Positions 18,253 to 27,800 of a DNA stretch of 64,000 bases are shown in pieces. Every line of letters begins with the position of its first letter. The first letter of the stretch is position 1. The translations under genes were made by a program, and so were the position numbers. Where the stretch lies: the NCBI GenBank assembly GCA_949289345.1, contig CASENS010000112.1:17641-81640 (forward strand). Reading direction: 5' to 3'. The DNA is from an uncultured Bacteroides sp. (GTDB taxonomy: Bacteria > Bacteroidota > Bacteroidia > Bacteroidales > Bacteroidaceae). A model generated the notes under the pieces. The model was not told where the DNA came from. It worked only from the letters and a program-made list of their open reading frames with translations, and made no database searches.

Positions 18253-19380
18253 CTAAGCCAAAGGAAGAGCGATGCTGAAAGTCGAGCCTGCGCCTTCGGT
18301 TGAAGTGAACCAGATTTTTCCTCCGTTGCGTGTGATGAAGTCCTTGCAGAGCAACAAGCCCAGTCCCGACCCTTCCTCATTCTTTGTCCCGTATGTGGTG
18401 TAAGCCGTTTCGGGGTTCATCAGTTTAAGTTGGTTCTCCGCGCTGATGCCGCAGCCTTGGTCCGTGACGTGCATCACCGCCATGCCGTCTTTCTTTTCCA
18501 ACGACACAATGATTTTTGTACCGGCAGAACTGAACTTGTAAGCATTGCTAAGCAGGTTGCGTATTACGGTCTTCATCGTATCAATGTCGGCGTTCACCAT
18601 CAACGGACCGCACGATTTTACCTCCAGCCCTATTTGCTTCATGTCGCCCACCAGTTTGAAAATCTCCAATACGCCGTTCAGTATCTCCGCGAGGTCCACT
18701 TCCTGAGGCAATAACGCGAGCTGCCCTGTCTGGCTTTTGCTCCACTTCAGCAGGTTGTCCAGCAGTGAAAAGACGTCTTCCGTCGTTTGGTTGGCGGTGA
18801 CAAGCAATTCGTGCATATCCTTGCCTATTTTATCCGCGCCAAGGTTGAGCAACAGCATGTTCAACACCATTTTGATGGAGCCGATAGGCGAACGGAGGTC
18901 GTGGGCGATGATGGAGTATAGCTGGTTACGTCCTGAGTTGATGCGCTCCAGTTCCCTGTTCTTATCATCCAGAAGGCGCTTGGCGGCCACCAGTGACATC
19001 TGATGGTAAATGCGTGTGATAAGCTCCTCCTTGTTGAAAGGTTTGGATATGAAGTCGTTTCCACCCGCCTCGAAGCCTTTCACTATGTCGGCCGTACTGT
19101 TGAGAGCCGTAAGGAAAATGATAGGCACATCGCTTGTCTGAGGGTCGCTTTTCAGCGTTTTCGCCACCTCAAAGCCGCTTAAGTCGGGCATCATGACATC
19201 CAGCAGCAACAAATCCGGCTTCTCGTTCCGGGTCATTTCAATGGCCTGGCGTCCGTTGGAGGCCGTCATTATTCCAAACTTCTCGTTTGTAAGGAGCACT
19301 TTCAACAACATGAGATTAGACATCACGTCATCGACAACCAGAATCTTGTATTCCGAAGGATTAATATTCATGTCCGTCAT
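18253..19380 (-). CDS. Response regulator-histidine kinase (REC-HisKA-HATPase)
   Basis: A 375-residue soluble signalling protein with the receiver domain first. Residues 12-125 are REC with phospho-acceptor Asp61 in LLLLDVMMPDLSG and the acidic pair VVDD near 16-18. A short linker leads to the dimerisation domain with the phospho-donor His160 in SIIAHDLRSP. The ATPase domain has the N box NLLSNAYKFS, G1 DQGCGIS and G2 GSGLGLLL. There is no transmembrane or sensor domain, so its input must come through phosphorylation of REC or a partner protein. No DNA-binding partner is adjacent. The UDP-glucuronate decarboxylase-like gene ends 53 bases upstream in the same direction and may be co-transcribed. 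Signal and output are unknown. Confidence 0.9.
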   Translation of the reverse strand: MTDMNINPSEYKILVVDDVMSNLMLLKVLLTNEKFGIMTASNGRQAIEMTRNEKPDLLLLDVMMPDLSGFEVAKTLKSDPQTSDVPIIFLTALNSTADIVKGFEAGGNDFISKPFNKEELITRIYHQMSLVAAKRLLDDKNRELERINSGRNQLYSIIAHDLRSPIGSIKMVLNMLLLNLGADKIGKDMHELLVTANQTTEDVFSLLDNLLKWSKSQTGQLALLPQEVDLAEILNGVLEIFKLVGDMKQIGLEVKSCGPLMVNADIDTMKTVIRNLLSNAYKFSSAGTKIIVSLEKKDGMAVMHVTDQGCGISAENQLKLMNPETAYTTYGTKNEEGSGLGLLLCKDFITRNGGKIWFTSTEGAGSTFSIALPLA

Positions 19381-19433
19381 CGTTCTATTTTTTAGGGGTT
19401 ATTATTGGCTGGTTCTGTTTGCTTGCAGGAAGG

Positions 19434-20369
19434 TCAGCACCGTTCCTTGAAATAATCTATCACGTAACGCAATCCCTCGTCAAGCGGGATTTTCGGTTCC
19501 CAATCCAACACCTTCCGTGCAAGCGATATGTCCGGCTTGCGTTGTTTGGGGTCGTCATGAGGCAAAGGCTTGAAGACTATCCCCGATTTGGAACCGGTCA
19601 TTTCAATCACCTTACGCGCCAGATCCAGTATGGTGAACTCACCCGGATTTCCTATGTTTACCGGCCCGGTAAAGTTATCGTCCGTATCCATCATCCGTAT
19701 CATGCCTTCTATCAGGTCATCCACATATTGGAAACTGCGTGTCTGCTCACCCGTGCCGTAAATCGTTATCGGTTCGCCTTGCAGCGCCTGTACGATAAAG
19801 TTGGAAACCACCCTCCCGTCATTAGGCAACATGTAGGGGCCATAGGTGTTGAAGATGCGGATAATCTTGATGCGCACGCCGGTCTGGCGGTGATAGTCCA
19901 TACACAACGTCTCGCCGCAACGCTTGCCCTCGTCATAACACGAGCGGATGCCTATGGGGTTCACGTTTCCCCAGTAGCCTTCACCCTGCGGATGTACGGC
20001 GGGGTCGCCATACACTTCGCTCGTCGACGCCTGCAGCAGCCTGGCCCTGTTTTTCACGGCCAGGTCGAGCATGTTGATGACACCCATCACGGCGGTCTTT
20101 ATCGTTTTTATGGCGTCATACTGATAATAAACCGGCGAAGCGGGACAAGCCAAGTTGTATATTTCGTCTATGTCACGGGCTTCGAAAGGGGTCACGACAT
20201 CATGCAACACGAACTCAAAATGAGGATTGTCCCGCAAGAGGGCGATGTTCCGCTCCGAACCTGTGAACAGGTTGTCCAGACATATCACATGGCATCCTTC
20301 ATTCAAGAGCCGGCGGCACAGATGGGTACCTATAAACCCGGCACCTCCGGTAACTAACACTCTTTTCAT
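19434..20369 (-). CDS. UDP-glucuronate decarboxylase-like NAD-dependent sugar epimerase/dehydratase
   Basis: A 311-residue extended SDR enzyme. The NAD-binding motif is GGAGFIG (residues 8-14); the catalytic residues are in ASTSEVYG (114-121) and Y145xxxK149 within SCYDEGKR. The segments [18 protein letters not shown] and [10 protein letters not shown] closely follow UDP-xylose synthase (UDP-glucuronate decarboxylase), which converts UDP-GlcA to UDP-xylose, rather than GalE or dTDP-glucose dehydratase. The product would feed a surface polysaccharide or glycoprotein, but no glycosyltransferases are nearby, so the end use is not visible. The gene starts 121 bases after the sugar porter gene ends and is followed by the histidine kinase gene. 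Confidence 0.85.
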   Translation of the reverse strand: MKRVLVTGGAGFIGTHLCRRLLNEGCHVICLDNLFTGSERNIALLRDNPHFEFVLHDVVTPFEARDIDEIYNLACPASPVYYQYDAIKTIKTAVMGVINMLDLAVKNRARLLQASTSEVYGDPAVHPQGEGYWGNVNPIGIRSCYDEGKRCGETLCMDYHRQTGVRIKIIRIFNTYGPYMLPNDGRVVSNFIVQALQGEPITIYGTGEQTRSFQYVDDLIEGMIRMMDTDDNFTGPVNIGNPGEFTILDLARKVIEMTGSKSGIVFKPLPHDDPKQRKPDISLARKVLDWEPKIPLDEGLRYVIDYFKERC

Positions 20370-20490
20370 CTTTGCCTATATTTTAAGCGCCACACAGCGT
20401 GCGCTTCACTTTTACGATACACCCCACAAAAGTAAACTATTTATAGTAATGATGCAAGCATATGGACAAATCTTTTTTGCCATATGCGGT

Positions 20491-21717
20491 CTAATCAGCC
20501 ACATGGGCCGCGCGGCGCGACACGGAAAGCATGTGACGGGCATAAAACCATACGACAACATACGCCACGAAAGGCACCGCGAACGACAGCACCATGTTGC
20601 TGCGGTCGGCCACCAGACCCATCAGAAGAGGACCCGCCACGCCACCCACGGGGGTCATCATCAGGAACGAGGAGGCACGCTTGGTGTGGACGCCCAGCCC
20701 GCGGACCGACAAGGCGAAAATCGTAGGAAACATGATGGCTTCGAAGGCGTATCCGCAAAGAAGGGCCGCCAGCGACACGACGCCCGCGTCGAGCAGCACA
20801 AGAGCCGTAGTGAGAACCACACCCGAGGCGCACACGAACAGCAGCTTCTCCGCACGGACACTACGCATGATCCAGCTGCCCGCGAAGCGGCCGAGCATGA
20901 ACAGCCCCAACCCGCCGAACGACAGCACCCACGACGCCTCACGCGCGTGCATCCACCCCTGCTCCACCACGTAGTTGATAAAGAAGCTGTTGATGGAAAT
21001 CTCACCTACCTCGTAAGCGAACAGCGCCAGCAGCCCGTACACGAAAAGCCGGTGCGACCACAAGCCCACGGCGTGCCCCTCGGCGTCCACTTCGCGCTCG
21101 TGCTCTATCTCGGGCAGCCGGACGCGGGAGAACACCAACGCCACCAGCAACACCACCACGCCCATGCACACGTAGGGCAAAGCCACGTTGCCGCCGCCCC
21201 GCCCGCCGTCGTCGGAGAACAGCAGCAAGCCCGTAAGGATGGGAGCGCAGATACAGCCCAGGCCGTTGAACGACTGCGCGAAGTTCAGGCGGCTGGCGGC
21301 AGTCTCCTTGGGGCCCAGCTCGGTGGCGTAAGGGTTGGCGGCAGTCTCCAGAAACGTGAGGCCACACCCGATGACGAAGAGGGCCGACAGGAAGACGTTG
21401 AACGACAGGTAGTGCTGGCCGGGGATGAAGATGAACGACCCCACCCCATAGAGGAGCAGCCCGAACACCACCCCCTTGCGGTACCCGAAGCGGGTGATGA
21501 ACAGCCCCGCGGGGACGGCCATGACAAAGTAGCCCAGATACATCATGGCCTGTATCATGGCGGAACGGGTCTTGGTGATGTGCAGAAGCTCCTGGAAGTG
21601 CTTGTTCAGCACATCGAGGATGGCGTGGGCAAACCCCCACAGGAAGAACAGGGATATAATCAGAACGAAGGGAACCAGATACGATTCCCCTATCAGCGGT
21701 GTACGTTTGCGTGTCAT
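20491..21717 (-). CDS. MFS sugar transporter, FucP/GluP type
   Basis: A 408-residue integral membrane protein of the fucose/glucose-galactose:proton symporter group. The N-terminus reads YLVPFVLIISLFFLWGFAHA followed by LNKHFQELL, the characteristic opening of FucP/GluP. About twelve hydrophobic segments can be counted, with an RFGYRKGVV loop between helices 2 and 3 and FGGLGLFMLGRFAGS in the second half. Substrate is likely a hexose or deoxyhexose. It is 26 bases downstream of an aldo-keto reductase gene and probably in its operon. The coding sequence is strongly GC-rich compared with genes left of 20 kb. Confidence 0.88.
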   Translation of the reverse strand: MTRKRTPLIGESYLVPFVLIISLFFLWGFAHAILDVLNKHFQELLHITKTRSAMIQAMMYLGYFVMAVPAGLFITRFGYRKGVVFGLLLYGVGSFIFIPGQHYLSFNVFLSALFVIGCGLTFLETAANPYATELGPKETAASRLNFAQSFNGLGCICAPILTGLLLFSDDGGRGGGNVALPYVCMGVVVLLVALVFSRVRLPEIEHEREVDAEGHAVGLWSHRLFVYGLLALFAYEVGEISINSFFINYVVEQGWMHAREASWVLSFGGLGLFMLGRFAGSWIMRSVRAEKLLFVCASGVVLTTALVLLDAGVVSLAALLCGYAFEAIMFPTIFALSVRGLGVHTKRASSFLMMTPVGGVAGPLLMGLVADRSNMVLSFAVPFVAYVVVWFYARHMLSVSRRAAHVAD

Positions 21718-21743
21718 ATCATACGGTAATTGGAAGGGAAGCC

Positions 21744-22745
21744 TCAGCCCAGCGCCCCGTTTATGTCATTCAGTTCCTCTTCACTGAAAGAGGTGTTGTC
21801 CAGCGCCTTGAGGTTGTCATCCAACTGCTCCACGGAGCTGGCGCCCACGATGACCGACGTCACCAGCCCGTCCTTCAGCAGCCAGGCAAGCGCCATCTCG
21901 GCCAGCGTCTGCCCGCGCCGCAAGGCGATGTCGTTCAGCCTCCGTATGCGGGCAAGGACTTCGGGTGTAAGCGCCGCGGGCTTGAGGAAGCCGCCGCGGG
22001 CCATGCGCGAGCCGTCGGGGATGCCGTGCAGGTACTTCGACGTGAGAAGCCCCTGCGCAAGCGGCGAAAAGGCGATGAAGCCCGCTCCCTGCTCGCGCGC
22101 CTGCTCCAGGATGTGCTCCCGGGCGGGGTCCTGGCAGAACAGGTTGTAGCGCCCCTGGTACAGCAGGCAGGGCACGTCGTGCCCGCGCAGGTACCGGTAA
22201 GCCTCCTGGGCGGCCTCGTAAGGATACTTCGAGATACCCGCATACAGCGCCTTGCCCTGCCGCACGATGTCCACCAGCGCCTGCATCGTCTCCTCCAGCG
22301 GCGTGTCGGGGTCGTAGCGGTGCGAGTAGAAGACGTCCACATACTCCAGGTTCATGCGCCGCAGGCTCTGGTCCAGACTGGCCATGAGCGACTTGCGCGA
22401 ACCCCACGTGCCATACGGGCCGGGCCACATGTCGTGCCCCGCCTTGGTGGAAATGAACAGCTCGTCACGGTAGGGGGCGAAGGAGGACTTCATGATGCGG
22501 CCGAACGTCTCCTCCGCGCTGCCGTCCGAGGGACCGTAGTTGTTGGCCAGGTCAAAGTGGGTGATGCCGCGGTCGAACGCGTGGTGCAGCTTGCGGCGGC
22601 TTCCGGAGAGCGTGTCCACGTCCCCGAAGTTGTGCCACAGGCCCAGGGAGATTTCCGGCAGCAGGATGCCGCTCCGGCCGGCGCGGCGGTATTTCATGCC
22701 CGACTGGTAGCGGTCCGCGCACGGGCTGTAAATGGGGTCTGTCAT
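21744..22745 (-). CDS. Aldo-keto reductase, YghZ/GpmC-like
   Basis: A 333-residue cytoplasmic NADPH-dependent reductase. The start is set at MTDPIYSP because a strong promoter lies at 22773-22802, inside any longer version. The catalytic tetrad is visible: Asp and Tyr in FDLANNYGP, Lys in FISTKAGHD and His in FYSHRYDPD. The opening (YSPCADRYQSGMKYRRAGRSG) and the KAGHDMWPGPYG segment match the L-glyceraldehyde 3-phosphate reductase/YghZ subgroup. Likely substrates are small aldehydes, possibly products of sugar breakdown, in keeping with the MFS sugar porter that follows. GC-rich codon use is shared with the neighbours. Confidence 0.9.
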   Translation of the reverse strand: MTDPIYSPCADRYQSGMKYRRAGRSGILLPEISLGLWHNFGDVDTLSGSRRKLHHAFDRGITHFDLANNYGPSDGSAEETFGRIMKSSFAPYRDELFISTKAGHDMWPGPYGTWGSRKSLMASLDQSLRRMNLEYVDVFYSHRYDPDTPLEETMQALVDIVRQGKALYAGISKYPYEAAQEAYRYLRGHDVPCLLYQGRYNLFCQDPAREHILEQAREQGAGFIAFSPLAQGLLTSKYLHGIPDGSRMARGGFLKPAALTPEVLARIRRLNDIALRRGQTLAEMALAWLLKDGLVTSVIVGASSVEQLDDNLKALDNTSFSEEELNDINGALG

Positions 22746-22772
22746 AACGGTAACATATTTACAAACATGCGG

Positions 22773-22802
22773 CAAAAGTATAAAAAACAATCCAAATACA
22801 AA
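22773..22802 (-). promoter_or_regulatory. Promoter of the aldo-keto reductase/transporter operon
   Basis: On the minus strand, TTTG (22799-22802), an 18-base spacer and TACTTTTG (22773-22780). The expected transcript starts near 22766, which fixes the reductase start at 22745. Confidence 0.75.
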
Positions 22803-22875
22803 GGCATGCCGCGTTTTTTTAGCGGGACAAGAGGAAAAATACGGGACAGAATGGCGCGGATAATAAAAAAAGACG

Positions 22876-22883
22876 TACCTTTG
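22876..22883 (+). promoter_or_regulatory. Promoter -7 box for the small exported protein
   Basis: TACCTTTG fits TAnnTTTG and lies 29 bases before the ATG at 22913; no clear -33 box is seen. Confidence 0.5.
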
Positions 22884-22912
22884 GACACCAAAAGCAAAAC
22901 AGCAAAGCCGAC

Positions 22913-23500
22913 ATGAAACGTTACATCCTCATCCTGCTGCTCGCCACAAGCACGGCCGCCCTGTACGGGCAAACCGAGACGGCCGCCGACACGCTGGGAC
23001 TCGCGGACGGAGCCACGCCACCCATGCGCGGAGCCGCCATCCCCGAAGGGACACACAGCGTGGACGGCTTCCTCATAGACATGCGCGGACTCATGGACGC
23101 CCCCGCCCCCGACCTGTCCAGCTACCGCCTCACCGTCCCCGACGCCAGCAAGGACTACAGCCGCCTGTTCCGCCTCAGCCCCGACGTGACCTACTCGTCC
23201 GGACTGAGCCACATGTTCTCCACCGGCGGCACGCCCTACTACACCCGCAACCCCTTCGGGCTGACGGGGTTCGGCTTCGGCGGCGCGGCGGACAACCTGC
23301 AGATGGGCAGCTTCCGCCTGCGGAACGGGTGGAGGCTGAACACCTATGGCGAGTACGACAAGGACGGACGGCGCGTCTACAACCCCTCGGCCCTGCCGTG
23401 GCAGCGCAACAACTTCAAAGGCGCCTTCGAGCTGAAGTCACAGGACGGCAAGTTCGGCATACGCGTCGAAGTACAGCGGGGAAGGGAAAACCCGTTCTGA
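22913..23500 (+). CDS. Small exported Bacteroidales protein of unknown function (possibly DUF4858)
   Basis: A 195-residue protein with a signal peptide (residues 1-20, LLLATSTAALYGQ) and no lipobox. The mature part is short on recognisable motifs: a proline/alanine-rich linker (DAPAPDLSS), then a Gly/Phe/Tyr-rich stretch (NPFGLTGFGFGGAADNLQMG) followed by alternating polar and aromatic residues (FRLRNGWRLNTYGEYD), which suggests short beta strands as in small outer-membrane or periplasmic proteins. It resembles small exported Bacteroides proteins grouped as DUF4858, but I cannot confirm the family. It is divergently oriented to the aldo-keto reductase operon and followed by a long non-coding element. 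Composition is markedly GC-rich. Confidence 0.68.
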   Translation: MKRYILILLLATSTAALYGQTETAADTLGLADGATPPMRGAAIPEGTHSVDGFLIDMRGLMDAPAPDLSSYRLTVPDASKDYSRLFRLSPDVTYSSGLSHMFSTGGTPYYTRNPFGLTGFGFGGAADNLQMGSFRLRNGWRLNTYGEYDKDGRRVYNPSALPWQRNNFKGAFELKSQDGKFGIRVEVQRGRENPF

Positions 23501-23525
23501 CTATAAGTAAGTGAACAAAATTGAT

Positions 23526-23818
23526 TTTATACTATAAATGGGAATTTATATGCCTAAAGTGAATGATAACAAACTCCCCTCCTTCCCGAAGGAGGGGTGC
23601 CCAACGGGCGGGGTGGTAGGACAAGAATGGTTCGGCCTATTTACATTATATAGAATAGGAGTCGCTTACGCGGCATGTTTCTCCTACCACCTCCCCCTTA
23701 CGGGTACTCCTCCTTCCCGAAGGAGGAGAGTTCAGTTACTGCCACATTTCGCACACCCTCATTACCATATTCTTTATTAAAGCGCACTCCGTTGCACTAA
23801 ATTCCCATTTAGTATAAA
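23526..23818. repeat. Palindromic element, long type, copy 1
   Basis: About 293 bases bounded by inverted ends: TTTATACTATAAATGGGAAT at the left and its near-complement, ending AAATTCCCATTTAGTATAAA, at the right. Inside are a hairpin CCCCTCCTTCCCGAAGGAGGGG, GCCCAACGGGC, and a GGTGGTAGGA/TCCTACCACC pair. Most of the interior repeats at 63790-64000. A short open frame runs through it (23538-23780), but it follows the repeat and has no coding features. Together with 23819-24027, which shows only a weak hairpin around ATGGAGTG/CACTCCAT, it makes up the 527-base gap before the DUF4469 gene. Confidence 0.85.
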
Positions 23819-24027
23819 GCAATCTGATTAGCTTATATAATATGGAGTGAATGTCGGGGATTTTGCCGGATGACATCCGTGAAACAAACCCTACCCTAAC
23901 CGGCCCCGTCATTCCACTCCATTTTTCATACCCGTCCCCGACCCGCCCCAAGCAGGCCCCACACCGAGCGGAGTGATAACCACCTTCCGGAGCGGGACTA
24001 TTGTTTAACTTATAAATAAAATGAACT

Positions 24028-24843
24028 ATGAGTGATGAAATCAAGTACACGCTCAATGTCCAGAGCGTAGACAATCCCCTCACCAAGGAAGAGGGTGACA
24101 AGCGATTTGTATTGGTGTCCAACGGCACGGCCGACTTCGACCGTGTCATCTCCGAAATGATGTCCGTCAACCCCGGGTTGGAACGGGAGACGGTAGAGGC
24201 TGTGGTGAAGCTGGAGCACCGCACCATCCAGCGGCTTACGCTGAACGGCATGCGCGTCAGCAACGGCCTGTTCTCCGCCGTGGCGTCGCCCAAGGGACGG
24301 GCGGGAGCCTCATGGAACCCGCAGGTGAACCAGCTGAACATCACCATCGCGCAGGGTGCCGACTGGCGCGAGGCCATCCGCAACACCACGGTCAACGTGT
24401 TGGGCGACAAGTCGGACGTGATGTACGTCAGCGGCACGACCGACGCCGCCACGCGCGCCACGGACCGCACCGCCACGCCGGGCTATCCCTTCACGGTGGA
24501 GGGCAACTACCTCAAGCTGGTGGGCGACGACCCCGCCGTGGGCATCTGCTTGGTGGACGAAGAAGGTGGGGAGACGCGCGTCGACCCGGCGATGATAGCC
24601 GTCAACGAGCCTAAGAAGCTGGTGTTCTACCTGCCCGCGTCGCTGGAGGCCGGCACGTACACGCTGCGCATCGCCACGCAGTACGCCAGTTCGGGCGGCA
24701 AGCTGCTGAAGACGCCCCGCACGCTGGAGAGCACCGTGTATGTGGGCGTCACGCCGACCACGCCGGACGACGATGAGGAAGAGGAAGGCGGCGGCACGAC
24801 GACCACGCCGGGTGAGGGCGAGTCGAACAACCCGCTGGCTTAG
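24028..24843 (+). CDS. Bvu_2165-type DNA-binding / DUF4469 protein
   Basis: A 271-residue protein without a signal peptide. Residues 1-125 follow the HU/IHF-like domain first described in Bvu_2165: IKYTLNVQSVDNPLTKEEGD, then MMSVNPGLERETVEAVVKLEHRTI-like sequence and NGLFSAVASPKGRA. The second half (about 130-240) matches the DUF4469 Ig-like domain (YPFTVEGNYLKLVGDD, LVFYLPASLEAGTYTLRI). The last 30 residues are a low-complexity tail of Thr, Pro, Gly and a run of acidic residues. Proteins of this kind are numerous in Bacteroides; DNA binding is inferred from fold similarity, and the purpose of the Ig-like domain is unknown. Its last four bases overlap the end of mfd on the other strand. Confidence 0.85.
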   Translation: MSDEIKYTLNVQSVDNPLTKEEGDKRFVLVSNGTADFDRVISEMMSVNPGLERETVEAVVKLEHRTIQRLTLNGMRVSNGLFSAVASPKGRAGASWNPQVNQLNITIAQGADWREAIRNTTVNVLGDKSDVMYVSGTTDAATRATDRTATPGYPFTVEGNYLKLVGDDPAVGICLVDEEGGETRVDPAMIAVNEPKKLVFYLPASLEAGTYTLRIATQYASSGGKLLKTPRTLESTVYVGVTPTTPDDDEEEEGGGTTTTPGEGESNNPLA

Positions 24844-27800
24844 TCCGGCGGACAATCCATGGCGAGCATTTCCTGCAGCACGCCGACGGCCTCGCCTACG
24901 GTGGTGACGTCCTTCACCAGCAGGGAACGCCGTCCGTTCTGCTCGCGCAGGTCGCACCGGCGGGTGTACTTCATCATGTAGGCGATAAGTTTGCCGAAAG
25001 CCTGGCTCTGGTAGTATGGGCTTTCGGCATTATTTACGAGGTAAAGTGTCATGCGCCCTGCCTTGAGGGACACTTTCTCGGCTCCGAGGCGGGCTGCCAC
25101 GCGCCGCAGGGGCACTATGCGCAGCAGTTCTTCGGTTTCGTGTGGCAGGGGTCCGAAGCGGTCCTCCAGCCGTGCCTTGAAGGCGTCCACCTCGGCGTCC
25201 AGCGTCAGGCTGTCGAGTTCGCGGTAGAGGAGCATGCGCTCGCTGCTTCCGGTGACGTAGTCGGCGGGCAGTAGCAGCTCGAGGTCGCTCTCCACCTGGC
25301 ACTCGGTGACGAACTGCTCGCCGGTGATGTGGCCTGTGCCGTCCGCCGTCTGCTGCCCGTCGGCCATCAGTTCGGCGAACTCATCGTTCTTCAGCTCGTG
25401 CACGGCTTCGGTGAGTATCTTCTGGTAGGTTTCGTATCCCAGGTCGGCAATGAAGCCGCTCTGCTCGGCGCCGAGCATGTTTCCCGCGCCGCGTATGTCG
25501 AGGTCCTGCATGGCTATGTGTATGCCGCTGCCCAAGTCGCTGAAGTTCTCGATGGCCTGCAGCCGCCGTCTGGCCTCGGGGTTGAGTCCGGACAGGGGCG
25601 GGGCCAGCAGGTAGCAGAAGGCTTTCCGATTGCTGCGTCCCACGCGTCCGCGCATCTGGTGCAGGTCGCTGAGGCCGAAGTTCTGCGCCTGGTTGATGAT
25701 GATGGTGTTGGCGTTGGGTATGTCCACGCCGCTTTCTATGATGGTGGTGGCCAGCAGCACGTCGTAGTCGTAGTTCACGAAGTCGAATATGATTTTCTCC
25801 AGCTCGGCAGGCTCCATCTGTCCGTGGCCCACGCACACGCGGCAGTCGGGAATGTTGCGCACGATCATGTCCTTCAGTTCCTGTAGGTTGGATATGCGGT
25901 TGTTGACGAAGAACACCTGCCCGTTGCGGCTCATCTCGAAGTTGATGGCGTCGGTGATGACCTCTTCGTTGAAGGTGTGCACTTCCGTCTGTATGGGATA
26001 GCGGTTGGGGGGCGGCGTCTGTATGACGCTGAGGTCGCGGGCGCCCATGAGGGAGAACTGCAGGGTGCGCGGTATGGGCGTCGCGGTCATGGTGAGTGTA
26101 TCCACGTTGACCTTCATCTGCCTGAGCTTTTCCTTCACGCTGACGCCGAACTTCTGCTCCTCGTCGATGACGAGCAGCCCCAGGTCCTTGAATATGACGT
26201 CTTTTCCAAGTATGCGGTGCGTGCCTATAAGGATGTTGACCTCGCCTGCGGCCAGCCCTTTGATGACGGCTCGGGCCTGCGCTGCCGTACGTGCCCGGCT
26301 CAGGTACTCCACCCTGCAGGGGAAGCCTTTCAGCCGCTCTTTAAACGTCTGGTAGTGCTGGTAGGCCAATACGGTGGTGGGCACCAGCACGGCCACCTGC
26401 TTGTTGTCGCACACGGCCTTGAACGCCGCCCGTATGGCGACTTCGGTCTTGCCGAAGCCCACGTCGCCGCACACCAGGCGGTCCATGGGTCGCGCGCTCT
26501 CCATGTCCGCCTTCACTTCCGCGGTGGCCTTGCTTTGGTCGGGTGTGTCTTCGTAGAGGAAGGAAGCCTCCAGCTCGCGTTGGAGGAAGCTGTCGGGGCT
26601 GAACCGGAAGCCTTTCTCCTCGCGCCGTCGGGAGTACAGGCGTATGAGGTCGCGGGCGATGTCCTTGATTTTTTTCTTGGTGCGGTCCTTCAGCTTTTCC
26701 CAGGCTCCTGTGCCCAGCTTGTTGAGCCGGGGCGCCTCCCCTTCCTTGCCTTTATATTTGGAGACCTTGTGCAGGGAGTGTATGGACACGAACACCACGT
26801 CGTCGTTCTGGTACACCAGCTTCATCACCTCCTGGGTGGTGTTCCCGTTGGGTATGCGCACCAGTCCCGCGAAGCGTCCTATGCCATGGTCGGTATGTAC
26901 CACGTAGTCGCCCGGCGTGAATTGGTTCAGCTCTTTCAAGGAGAGGGCCACCTTGCCGCCGCGCGCCTTGTCGCTCTTGAGGTTATACTTGTGGAAGCGG
27001 TCGAACAGCTGGTGGTCGGTGAATACGCACATGCGCAGGGTGTTGTCCGCGAAGCCTTCGTGCAGTGTCTTCTCCACAGCGCGGAAGGTGACGTTGTCTC
27101 CCCTGTCCTCGAAGATGGCGCGGATGCGTTCGGTCTGTTTCGTGCTGTCGCTGCATATGTAGATGGTGTAGCCTTGGGCCAGGTATCCGGCAAAGCTGCG
27201 GGCAACGAGGTCGAAATTCTTGTGGAATATGGGCTGGGCGACCGTGTCGAAGGCAAGGGCGGCATCCGGAGTTCCTGTAGGCTTCGCGCCGAACTCCCAC
27301 CGGCGGAAGTCCAAGGCCCGCCGTGCGAACTCCTCGCCGTCTATGAGTTTGCCCTCCAGCGAGATGTCTCCGTTCTCTTCCGCCTCGCGGGCGGCGACGG
27401 CCTGTGGGGTCAGAGCTTCGTCGTGCACCTGCTGTATGCGTTCGCGCAGCCACAGGAAATCGCGCATGGCCAGCAGGGTGTGGGGCGGCAGGAAGTCGAG
27501 GAAGGACACCATGCCTCCCGTCCCCTTCCCGGAGAGGCCGGCGCTAAGGTCGGGCACGATGACAACGCTCTCCCGCTTCTCCCTGGACAACTGGCTCTCC
27601 ACCTCGAACGTGCGCAGGCTCTCCACCTCGTCCCCGAAGAAGTCGATGCGGAAGGGATATTCGCTGGAGAAGGAGAACACGTCGACAATGCTTCCGCGCA
27701 CGGCGTATTGTCCCGGCTCGTACACGTAATCCGTACGTTCGAAGCCGTAGCTTTGGAGCACCTCCGTCACAAAGGCCATGTCCACCTGTTCGCCCGCATG

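Noticed and set aside
20227-22916. Long plus-strand open frames opposite the transporter and reductase genes
   Set aside because: Rich in His, Gln and Arg without domains; shadows of GC-rich genes on the minus strand.
23538-23780. An 80-codon open frame in the 23.5 kb element
   Set aside because: It follows the repeat sequence, reads through its hairpins and has no protein features.
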